Below, piece after piece: positions 55,215 to 64,000 of a DNA stretch of 64,000 nucleotides. The stretch is from Aplidium turbinatum (Eukaryota; Chordata; Ascidiacea; Aplousobranchia; Polyclinidae). Location of the stretch: NCBI GenBank assembly GCA_918807975.1, contig OU964919.1, forward strand, positions 18,184,001-18,248,000, given 5' to 3'. Under the pieces are notes generated by a model. That model made no database searches. It saw only the letters and a list, made by a program, of their open reading frames with translations, and was not told the DNA's origin. The position numbers and the translations under genes were made by a program. Numbering within the stretch: position 1 is the first letter of the stretch; each line of letters opens with the position of its first letter.

Positions 55215-55285
55215 AAATACGACTCCCGTTGAATGGAAAGCTGTTCTTGAAAAGCATTGTTCAAGCGCACGCCCAGGAGTAGAAT
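55215..55285 (-). mobile_element. SINE family A, 5' body piece
   Basis: GTTGAATGGAAAGCTGTTCT and AAGCATTGTTCAAGCGCACG match the segment near the tRNA head of the copy at 28384-28674. Confidence 0.5.
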
Positions 55286-55289
55286 CATT

Positions 55290-57513
55290 GTTTCTTGTTG
55301 TATGTTTGTGCGCTTAAACTGAGAAAAGCATCAGGTTAGACTAGAGTGACCATGATTCTCCGAGTTGTGAGATTCCTTATAGCCTACGACGCTTGAAAGG
55401 GCACCACATTGACATTGGTCAATAGGTCGTCGTGGCTGTGTCTTTGGAAAGTCACATTATACTGTAATGCCTGGTATACAGTGATTGCAAAAATTGGCTT
55501 GCTAAAATACAAAATATAAAACATGGCTATGACCATCTCTTGAGGATCATGGTCTTCAAACTAGAGCCAATACTGTAAGTTATTGAGACACGAAGACATA
55601 CATACAATGTTATGATGCGAGAGATACTTCGTTGAATTAGATTTATGTCAGTTTTGCACATGTGCAACAAAATATCATGAGGTGTTTTTAAACACTTTTG
55701 CCTCAGCGAGGTGATTGTATGTTATGCTTATATATTGTTCGGGGCTCCATACGGCGAAAAATTACAAACCTATCAGAGTGACGGTTCTGATCCTTCGCTG
55801 TTAAACTTTTAAAATGGCTTGTTCCTAAAAATATCATAACACGCAGCCTATTGGTTGAATTTCAAGAAAAGTATAAATGGCGTAAAAAAACAATGTTGGG
55901 AGGAGGCTGTGCAACTGTACTGTGGGCCACAAGTGTACAAGGGTTTATAAACTGTCAAAATTAAGTTTCTGAAAAGATTTTTAAAATCAGGGTAAAATTA
56001 AAACGTATTTTTTCAATGAAAACTTGATTAACTGACTTTGGGGTAATACAAAGTCAGACAACGTAGCTGATGATGAATATAACTCATAGAAGACAAAAAC
56101 AGAACCATGGGAAAAAACCAAACACGACACAATTGACAAATACGAAACACTAAGAACTTTATTGGAGCACAAAAAACACTACAATGAAATAATGCGAGAT
56201 AAAATGGAATCAGGCACAGTGTAGGTCGGTGACTTGGTTAGTCAAGGCAGCAAAATTTGTCGTTTTGGCATTGATTGAAGATCTGTTCAATCAATACAAA
56301 AATGACGGATTTTACGAGTTAAATTCAGTTTATCCTCGTCGTCGTCGCTTACGCTAATGCAACATACTATTAACATCACATGTCGTTAAGAAAACGTGAA
56401 AAACGATAGTTTTACTTCGTTAAGAGAGCCAAAAAAACATTAAAATGTAAAGTAATGAACAAACAATGGGCTACAAGCAAAATCATGAATCAAGAAACTA
56501 ACATATCTTAAACGTCATCTGACATCAAAAGCAACCAGCACAGTTGGTCCAGTAAAAAACTTAAGGCCCGAAGAGCACAAAGTTGCTCTCATTATGCACT
56601 TTGAGAATTACTCAAAATCATCGTTGAGGTGCAGAAAGCACATGAAAGTAACGTTTTAACAGATGTGAATGGGAAAGAGTGGAAAACTGAAAACTCAATA
56701 CATAAAAATGTTTGATATTCTTTACAAAACACTAAGCAAAACCACGTGCCATTTCTTATTCTAAAGTCATCAGACCCTAAGAAAAATAACTCAAAACTAT
56801 GGTAACATAATTGTCGACCAAGCAAACTCACGATGCGTCAGTTCGCTCTTTCGTTCAATAAAATAATAAATTGCTTAAAAATCTGGCTTCAAAATATCAA
56901 GGTGCAAGATTAAGACCAATACATGGCTGGGACAAATATTGTGAAAGCCAAACCATCGCATAAAAAGTAAGTTTTATAGCACGTAAGTTTTTGACACTCA
57001 CCATAGTCACCAAGCGAGCTCCAAACATTTCTTTTGGTTAAAATATGATATGACTTTAGTGACAACTTCTTTGTGTCAAATGATCAAATAAAAACGAAAC
57101 AGTAAAAAAATTTTCACAATATTGCTTTATATGAAATCGTTCATTTTAATCGATTTTACATCCAATCAACGTGTTGAAACACGAAATGTCGTTCGTGTTC
57201 GTTGTGAGTGCTTCATTCTAAGTGGATGAAGCAAAGACAAAAGGTTATCTTAATCGCGTAAATTGTATAACATCAAGAAAGGGAAATAGTACGTTATTTT
57301 TCATCGATCAACAATCAACGGAATTGATCGGAATAATTTCTGACACTTTTTTATAATTTCCTTTTGGGTCTGCAACACATTGAACTTTTCTAACGTCTTC
57401 AAGACGACGAATTAGTGCAAAACCATCATCATAAGTTGCAATGAGCAATTTTCCGCCACAATGTATCACTAGCGGGGATTCCCGACCGGACATGACGTCA
57501 CAATCGTCGATTC
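55290..57513. other. 3' flank of the CK1 gene
   Basis: The part next to 57513 is probably 3' untranslated region. AATAAA on the minus strand occurs at about 56157-56162. The rest shows no gene, and the small open frames on both strands have no family resemblance. Confidence 0.4.
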
Positions 57514-60500
57514 TCATTTCCTCCGGACTCCCTCAAAAGCCAGAACATCGTGAGTGGTGCCAGGTGGGATGCTGGAATGACCGGGATTACTACCCTGAGA
57601 GCCAATATATGGATCAGTTTCAGTGTTGGAGAATTGAATTGTTAATTATGTGTTTCGTTAATTATGCTATATATGTGTTTCGTCGACTTAGAAAAGGCAT
57701 TTGACAGAGTACCAAGGAAAGTGATGGAGTGGGCAATGAGGAAAAGAGGTATACCGGAGGTATTAGTGAGAGCTGTGATGTCTATGTATGAGGATGCAAG
57801 AACAAAAGTGAGAGTTGGATCAAATTATTCAAACGAGTTTTTTGTGAAGGTTGGTGTACACCAAGGATCAGTTTTGTCACCTCTGATATTTGCTATTGTG
57901 GTTGACGTTGTAACTGAAGGAGTGAGGGAGGGCTTATTGAGTGAATTTTTGTATGCAGACGACCTGGTCTTGACAAGTAATAGTATGGAGGGACTGGAGA
58001 GAAAGTTTGAGAAATGGAAAGAAGCATTTGAAACCAAGGGTATGAAGGTGAATCTTGAAAAAACAAAAGTGATGGTGAGTGGAGCAGAAGGAACAGTTGT
58101 TGAGAGCAAAGTAGATCCCTGTGGAATATGTGGCAAGAGAGTGATGAGAAATTCAATGCAATGCAAGGAATGTGAAAAGTGGGTACATGCAAGATGTGCT
58201 AATGTCAAGAGAGCCGCAACAAGATTGGCGAAGTGTTTTGTTTGTGGGAAATGCAGTAAAGGAAGGAATGAAGTGGAAGGCCATGATGATGAGTTCTGCC
58301 ATGGCATCGAAACAGTGACAGACTTCTGTTATCTGGGTGATCGGATAAATGGAAGTGGTGGATGTGAAGCAGCGGTGACAACAAGGGCAAGATTGGGCTG
58401 GGCAAAGTTCAGGGAATGTGGGGAAATGTTGTATGGCAGAAAATTCTCACTAAGGATGAAAGGGAAAGTATATCGGAGCTGTGTGCGGACTGCAATGCTA
58501 TATGGTAGCGAGACATGGATATTGAGAGAGAGTGAACTGGCAATCCTGAGAAGAACGGAAAGGTCAATGGTGAGAGCAATGTGTGGGGTGAAAACGAGAA
58601 GGGAAAAAAGGACTGAAGAATTGTTGGATATGCTAGAGATGAGAGAGACCATAGACCAACTGGCAAGGGCAAATGGAGTAAGATGGTATGGACATGTGAT
58701 AAGGAGGGAGGAAGGAAGTTTTCTTAGAAAGGCACTAGATCTAAAGGTGGACGGGAAGAGGAAACGCGGTCGTCCAAGAAGAACGTGGAAACAACAAGTG
58801 AAGGATGAATTTAAAAAAGTCGGACTGAAGGAGGAAGATGCAAGGGACAGGGTGAAATGGAGAAAAGGGATTAAAACAATTGCTGCGCGGAAACAATCGG
58901 CCACCCCCACTAGTGGGGAACAAACCGACGATGGATTATGATGATGAATTATTATCGGGAATTTAAGCCAACAAAGTAAAGCTTGTTTAAGTTTATGCAA
59001 TGTTTTTAGACTTTTAATTACTGGAAAGGTGTAAGTTCGTTATATAGCTATATTTTGAAGTTATACTTATTGATGGTAGAATAGTCACTAGGTGAAGTTA
59101 ACAATTAGTTTAGTTCAAGTTAACAAATTTTACTTTGCTAAGTATTGAGCATAGTTTCTGAAGGGCTGGATTTTGTTTTTTTGTTGCAAATAGATCTGGC
59201 ATATCAAGCATTTGTTTCGAAGGCTGGTTATTCAAAATTATAAAACGCACAATGGGCAAAACTCAGTGACAAGGTGAAGTTATACGAATCGACGAAAACA
59301 TTTCCTCGATTGCATTGAATACAAACAGAACACTATCTGGATCACCCCATACACACCTGCATAGCTCTCGAAGAGGTGAAATCTGGTTGCGTGTTGGCGG
59401 CTGAACCTCTATGCAACCTTGCACTAACTTTGCGCTCCCGCTCAGCTCTAGAAAGTGGCCGCGAGGCACCTGTGAAAGAGAAAATCAACTTCCATTTGTT
59501 TGAGCCCATGTGACAATCAAAGACAGCTATCTACAATCAAAGGTAGGCAGTAGCGCGCTACTTTTCAATGACTGGTAGGCGGTAGCGGTATATTTCGGTT
59601 TATTGTAGTGAATTCCGCGGTAACGATAGCGCGCTACTTTCAAAGTAGCGGGTGCCCACCAACCCAACGTTATATTGCTGCAGTTTTTTCACCAAGGCAC
59701 ACCATTTTGATTCACAGGATAAACAATAAGTGACCAGAAACGCTGCATAAAAACAACTAAAATGTATTTTTCTACGCATCACAACACAAGCAGTTTTGTA
59801 TAAACCGACGCACAATTACTTTCACTTCTATATGAACGCACAAACAACGTTTCAACCGAGAAAGAAATAATCTGTTACATTTAGTATCAGACCGAAACTT
59901 TACTGTATTTCATTACGAACTTCGGATAACTGTGCATTTATTTTCCTTAATATGTAATATGTACTCCATACTCCAATATCACAATACAGTATTTTAGCTG
60001 TGCTGCCTCTACGCTTAGTAGAAAAAACTTCAATTTTTCACACTCAGAAAATTGTTTGTACCAACTTTGTACGTTCTGCGTTGCAGTTTGGCGGGCTCCA
60101 GTAGAAACTCCATGTGACGAACGATGTTCTTCCCTGCCTTGGCCATCAGCTGAAGCTCTACTTCCCTGTTGCAATGTAGTGATATTAAATTATTTTTATT
60201 ATCGCAGAAAATATAAAAAACACATGGCCTTACGCCTTATCATTTAAAGCTTACTGATAATAATTATCAGGAAACAAAAATATTCGAAACAGAATATTGT
60301 GTTAGTTACTTTGTGTTCAATTTTGTATCAAGCTTCACAATAAAGACAATCTTCCACCACACAGTACACACCCACCCACCGTCAATACGACACCACAGAA
60401 TTAGAACTCAAATTTCAGATGGCAACATCTGATCAATTTCAATGACAACGTTTTTCATACCAGGTTAGTTAAAAAAAAGAAAAATAATTATGTTGGGTGG

Positions 60501-61953
60501 TTTAGTTCATTGCGGCTGAGATTGTTTCATCAGTTTTTACAATTTCATTGAACTTTGCGACTAGCTTCGAGGGGCTAAAGCATTAACAAACAATAATAAT
60601 AGTCGATCGGACACCACAGTTTGGTAAATTTAGGTATAAAAAGCTCTTTATCATGTACGTTTAATAGCAATCTAATAAAAATAAATAGAGCCCAACATAT
60701 ACTGTAAATACTAAACTAATCTTCTGAAGAGGAGTTTAGTATCTACACTCTACAGCAGAGCTTTCCAAACTTTTTTGCTCGCGACCCCTTTCAATCTCCT
60801 AACATTTTCCGCGACCCCCTTTACGGTTAAAGGAATAAACAATGCGAAATATACGTTTGTGATATATATTGAAAGGTTTAATTTGAACGAAAACTAAAAG
60901 CAAGTTTTCCGTACTCGAAGCCTACTACTTTACTAGGCCTTGTAGCCTGCTGAAAACAAAACCAAACAACAGTAAACACATTTATTCAGTGTGATGGGTG
61001 CGACTGCTCTCTGCGACGAAGCAAGTCTAGCCGTCGCTCGATGTTTGCCAATGCTGGTCTCAAGGCAGCTTCAATGTTATTTGCGCTGGAACGGTATTTT
61101 ATCAACTTTGAAAACACTGACACGCACATATATGTGTTGGCGGCAGTACATATAGTTGTGGCCAAAACTTTAAGACCAGACTTGATTTATGACGATTTTT
61201 GCATTACTTCAAAATACTGCATCATATATTGTTTCAGTTGCATCATCTTTATGCATCATCTTATATCTGATGCAGTATTTTGAAGTAATGCAAAAATCGT
61301 CATAAATCAAGTCTGGTCTTAAACTTTTGGCCACAACTATATGTACCTTGTGACGTCACAGAGAACAGAATCATAGCTTGATGCGCAACGAGACCTCGCA
61401 AACGGGTATCAAACAAAAGCGGCCCTAGCGAGACGAGGGCAACAAAATTTGGATTTTTTTATTGCTAAAACGCATGTTGTACACAATGACATCACGATGA
61501 AACAAAAAACTCGCAAAGTTAATTTGGGTTTCCCCGCCCTTTAAGGAAGATGCGATGGACAGAACGAGACGAAGAATAGGAGTTGCAAGGCAATAGCTGT
61601 AAACAAAGAGTTGGCCTTTATCAACAGGGGGCAAAATAGAATTTGGATGAAGACGAAATTTTGATTCCTTGCAAGGTCGTCATTCTGACCACGCTTCTCA
61701 ACTGACTTTAGTTATTAGGTTAACAACATGTCAGTGTCATTGCTCTGCACAGGAATTAATTTAAGCACAGGTACTACTACTATGTTGATATTGCATATAC
61801 TTACAAACTTGAGCATGTTCCAGTCAAATACATAATCGTATGTGAATCCCTGTCTATGGAATAAGTTCCGAAACAACTGGCGGAGGTAAGAATAATCAGG
61901 CTTGTCATCGAACCTCAGAGAACGACAGTAATTCAAATAGGTGACAAACTCGG
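57514..61953 (-). CDS. CSNK1D/CSNK1E: Casein kinase 1 delta/epsilon, 3' part of the gene
   Basis: Exon A (61953-61805, 149 nt) encodes the end of the kinase domain: [20 protein letters not shown], then [20 protein letters not shown] and FDWNMLKF, virtually the vertebrate delta/epsilon sequence. Exon B (60165 to about 60073) continues in phase with [20 protein letters not shown], the Ser/Arg tail start. Exon C (59469-59357) encodes [20 protein letters not shown], the conserved tail motif, ending at CAG/GTGTGT. Exon D (57594-57514) in phase gives [20 protein letters not shown] and stops at EGVRRK; it is less certain. CK1 delta/epsilon are Ser/Thr kinases of circadian, Wnt and DNA-damage pathways, with an autoinhibitory tail. 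The B/C junction does not close with a strong donor, so B may end elsewhere or a small exon is missed. The upstream kinase exons lie outside the window. Confidence 0.85.
57655..58957 (+). mobile_element. 5'-truncated LINE with open reverse transcriptase frame
   Basis: The frame 57664-58941 (425 codons) runs from inside the palm, [20 protein letters not shown], through [16 protein letters not shown] and the catalytic [10 protein letters not shown] zinc-binding [20 protein letters not shown] with HARC and CFVCGKC follows, then [14 protein letters not shown], and it stops naturally. The 3' end has ATGATGA repeats at 58938-58946. The 5' endonuclease and fingers are missing, as in most truncated LINE copies. 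With no internal stop it looks young. It sits between CK1 exons C and D in antisense orientation. Confidence 0.88.
58958..59356 (-). other. CK1 intron between exons C and D, part next to exon C
   Basis: No recognised element. If exon C instead reads through its donor, translation would end at a TGA at 59342-59344. Confidence 0.45.
59540..59665. repeat. Palindromic GTAGCGCGCTAC repeat cluster
   Basis: AGTAGCGCGCTACTTTTCAA and TAGCGCGCTACTTTCAAAGT recur within 110 bp, with a further AGTAGCGGGTGCCCACC that resembles a hAT subterminal. It lies in the CK1 intron between exons B and C. No bounded element can be drawn. Confidence 0.5.
60174..60755 (-). other. CK1 intron A/B, first part
   Basis: No recognised element or exon. 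Confidence 0.45.
60756..60900. mobile_element. hAT left-end fragment in a CK1 intron
   Basis: CAGAGCTTTCCAAACTTTTT followed by GCGACCCCTTT units is a typical hAT terminus. No matching right end is seen before exon A, so it is truncated and its right limit is arbitrary. Confidence 0.6.
61146..61346. mobile_element. 201-bp near-perfect palindrome, Tc1/mariner-type foldback MITE
   Basis: The left arm GTACATATAGTTGTGGCCAA through TGCATTACTTCAAAATACTGCATC and its reverse complement cover about 85 nt each with hardly a mismatch. The outermost TA and the GTTGTGGCCAAAA motif resemble Tc1-like ends. Both arms would pair in one hairpin. Confidence 0.8.
61347..61804 (-). other. CK1 intron A/B, part next to exon A
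   Basis: No recognised element. A TGACGTCA palindrome lies at 61351-61358. Confidence 0.45.
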
Positions 61954-62319
61954 CTGAAAGTAAGAAAACAACATATCATTGTACAGAACACTTTCTCTAC
62001 ACTTAGATTGGTAAGAAACCTGAGACCGGCCATATGATGACAGTTGTGTGCCAATGTATCCTTCGAGTTCAAGTCAATATTACTTATTCTTTCGTTGTTT
62101 ATTGATCATGCATGTTATAATATATAGACTCGGAATAATATCATATAAGGCTTACTGACATTCGTGGTGATCAACACAGTTTGTTCTTCTAAAATATAGA
62201 TTTTGATTGCCTTTTTACTTTAATAAAGTGGGTCTCTCTAAAAAATACCATCACAAGTGAAACAAGACTTGCCCGAGAAGAACTGATATAAGTACCGTCG
62301 GTATGAAAGCTCGGAATGG
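61954..62319. other. Upstream intron of the CK1 gene
   Basis: The next upstream kinase exon (expected to end in LCKGYP) is not found here or in the remaining 2 kb. No element recognised. Confidence 0.45.
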
Positions 62320-62990
62320 CCCGTTTCGGCGAGTTCCCTATTCAGCGATTTTTTGAAATTTTTGAAAGGAAATCGTCGGATACCGTAGCCTAATTATCAT
62401 TGCCGTTTTTACATCGTTTTAACGTCACTAAACGTTGAAATCGTGCAGAAAAAATAAAATGTTTGAAACTATTCAATTAAAATTCGTCATGTTTATGTCT
62501 ATAAGTTAGTACTTTTGAATAATTAAAATAAATGTGTGGCCAACAGCTTGGATTGTAATTAGATTTAGTGGTGAATTAGATTTAGTTAGATGGCTTGATT
62601 TAGTGATAAAAATACAAAAAAAATTGTAGTGAAAAGCAAATTAAGGAGAAAGATTATAGTTGCAACAATTTGTATAAAACATTAAAGCTACAGAAGTAAA
62701 GTAGTTTTGATGATACGAATTTTAGTATAAAAAATAAAAAGGTCCGGCAGCACTAACTTCTAAAAGTATACTTAAGCTAGGTAACAAAAATAACTAATAT
62801 ATTCCAAGTTTGCATACAGACGGTGACGTACGATTCAAAGAACCCAATTAGTCTAACAGTTCGTATTTCCGTTGATTCAATGTCTGAATATTGAATAATA
62901 TTCAATTGTCAGATTTGCAGAAGGCGTCGTTGGATTTTCAAAAAATCGCCGAAAAAGGCTCTCGCCGAATAGGAAACTCGCCGAATAGTA
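62320..62990. mobile_element. Inverted-repeat element with TTCGGCGAG ends
   Basis: The left arm TTCGGCGAGTTCCCTATTCA with GCGATTTTTTGAAA is mirrored by the right arm (reverse complement ATTCGGCGAGTTTCCTATTC with GGCGATTTTTTGAAAATCC). The right arm has one more CGGCGA unit. The interior is AT-rich and non-coding. Boundaries are approximate. Confidence 0.6.
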
Positions 62991-63031
62991 GCAGACCCAT
63001 GAAAGCTAGGTGCAATTATCAAAGTGTAACT

Positions 63032-63833
63032 ATTGTGAAGAAAGGGGCGTTCTTCCCGGCTTTCAGCACAAGGCTGAGCACTCACTAGTACAGCGAGCAG
63101 TTGCGATTCGCTAACCATAACGGTATAGCTTCCACGCTAGCCATTCAGACCACCCAATCAACAATATGAGTTAAACTGACTGGTAAAGCGGTGGTCGAAT
63201 ACCTTTGTGGCAGAATTAGTGGTGCGATACTGACGAGCCCAGCCTCATGGGCGAAACACGGTGTCTATCGCTGTCAATTCTTGCTGAGATATCCACCAAA
63301 GCAGTGGCTAAAATCAAGAAAGCCATTTGTACGCGCTGCACAAGACCTTCTGGCAGCCTCTGCTGGAAGCCCTAGCAAACAGTGGTGCCACGCGGCGTGG
63401 TGTGAACAATGGTCAAGCAGCACGTCCCCACTTCGCCAAGTATTCAGATCCCCGTCCGAAAACCAGCTGGGACATGGCCTCTCTAGACTTGCCTCATCAA
63501 GGCGTAACCGTTTGCTCACTGGTGTTGGACGCTATGGTGCAGACATGTTGCGCTGGGGCTTGGCAGAGAGTGCTGCTTGTAAGTGTGGCGAAATGCAGAC
63601 GGCAGCCCACATTATCAAGGATTGCCGGCTATATAGACCACCCCATGGTATGGAAGACTTAATTTCCATCGATGACGACACCAGGCAGTGGCTAACCAAC
63701 CGATGCCCTGACATATAGCGACAATTAGCGTGGAAGCTATACCGTTATGGTTAGCGAATCGCAACTGCTCGCTGTACTAGTGAGTGTTCAGCCTTGTGTT
63801 GATAGCCGGGAAGAACGCCCCTTTCTTCACAAT
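63032..63833. repeat. 107-nt inverted arms bracketing a LINE 3' end
   Basis: The left arm (63032-63138) begins GTGAAGAAAGGGGCGTTCTT and ends GGTATAGCTTCCACGCTA. The right arm (63727-63833) is its reverse complement with few differences. Between them lies a LINE C-terminal coding region (63172-63720). The structure could be an element with long terminal repeats that captured LINE sequence, or a rearranged LINE. Confidence 0.65.
63172..63720 (+). pseudogene. LINE ORF2 C-terminal region
   Basis: The 175-codon frame ends with LLTGVGRYGADMLRWGLAES, ACKCGEMQTAAHIIKDC and DDDTRQWLTNRCPDI, the zinc-finger-like C-terminal signature of Jockey-type LINEs (usual form CxCGxxxQTxxHIIxxC). The stop at 63716 is natural. 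The 5' part of the ORF is missing. Confidence 0.8.
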
Positions 63834-63891
63834 GTCCTTTGCCCTGGCGCCTGCTGGTTTTGTTGGCTCTTTTCTTTCCACAAAGATAAGA

Positions 63892-64000
63892 GTTAAACAG
63901 ACTGGTAAAGCGGTGGTCGAATACCTTTGTGGCAGAATAAATGGTTCGACTCTCTTCCTCGTGGGAGACCCCAATTTTATCCGCTCTGCCTACTGGCAGA
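63892..64000 (+). repeat. Second direct copy of the LINE segment, cut by the window edge
   Basis: TTAAACAGACTGGTAAAGCG and GGTCGAATACCTTTGTGGCA repeat 63172-63225 in direct orientation with few differences, then diverge. It continues beyond the window. Confidence 0.6.

Noticed and set aside
57308-57517. Minus-strand frame [20 protein letters not shown] as a CK1 exon
   Set aside because: It has no CK1 similarity and is out of phase with exon C. The overlapping frame ending at 57514 fits better, so this is more likely 3' untranslated region.
58329-59000. 223-codon open frame on the minus strand
   Set aside because: It is the antisense of the LINE reverse transcriptase frame at 57664-58941 and has the Ser/Leu-rich look of a shadow frame.
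61954-64000. Upstream CK1 kinase exons
   Set aside because: I looked for the expected segment ending LCKGYP and other kinase motifs on the minus strand and found none, so they lie outside the window.
1-64000. Bacterial, organellar or viral origin of the window
   Set aside because: Spliced metazoan genes, SINEs, LINEs and hAT elements are spread from end to end, with no operons or compact coding.

Overview
The window is eukaryotic, AT-rich animal DNA. Protein-coding exons are split by GT-AG introns of 0.1 to 5.5 kb, most of the rest is transposon debris, and there is no sign of bacterial or plasmid organisation. The genes (an ASB ankyrin/SOCS-box protein, a FOS-type bZIP factor, an AAAP amino acid transporter and a casein kinase 1 delta/epsilon) are metazoan. 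An invertebrate deuterostome such as a tunicate or echinoderm is a guess from general feel, not something the sequence proves.

Layout. 1-4.5 kb: a short inverted-repeat element, a 2.7-kb hAT transposon (628-3346) carrying a nested MITE and a retrotransposon Gag-like piece, and a second hAT-type element. 4.6-6.2 kb: a single-exon ASB gene on the minus strand. 6.2-16 kb: foldback elements, SINEs and hAT-like ends. 16.3-26.0 kb: the FOS gene, minus strand, three coding exons and two large introns. 26-37 kb: intergenic, with SINEs, two LINE scraps, a hAT at 33.2-34.6 kb and a possible hammerhead-type motif. 37.1-47.7 kb: a nine-exon amino acid transporter, minus strand, with all phases closing over 469 codons and at least five hAT elements in its introns. 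47.9-55.3 kb: an old LINE cut apart by three hAT insertions, one holding two more, then SINEs. 57.5-62.0 kb: the 3' part of a CK1 delta/epsilon gene, minus strand, whose kinase-domain start lies beyond the right edge; a 5'-truncated LINE with a long open reverse transcriptase frame sits in one of its introns. 62-64 kb: inverted-repeat elements and LINE 3' ends.

The four host genes have unrelated jobs (ubiquitin ligase adaptor, AP-1 transcription, amino acid transport, Ser/Thr kinase) and all lie on the minus strand; nothing suggests co-regulation. The strongest pattern is hAT activity: about 13 elements can be delimited to the base by terminal inverted repeats and 8-bp target duplications, and they fall into at least two target-site classes. 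The observations most worth following are the hAT whose transposase middle is replaced by a Gag-like piece, the candidate hammerhead ribozymes at 48.75 and 35.95 kb, the LINE 3' end bracketed by 107-nt inverted arms at 63.0-63.8 kb, and the excess of the heptamer TAGGCTA/TAGCCTA.
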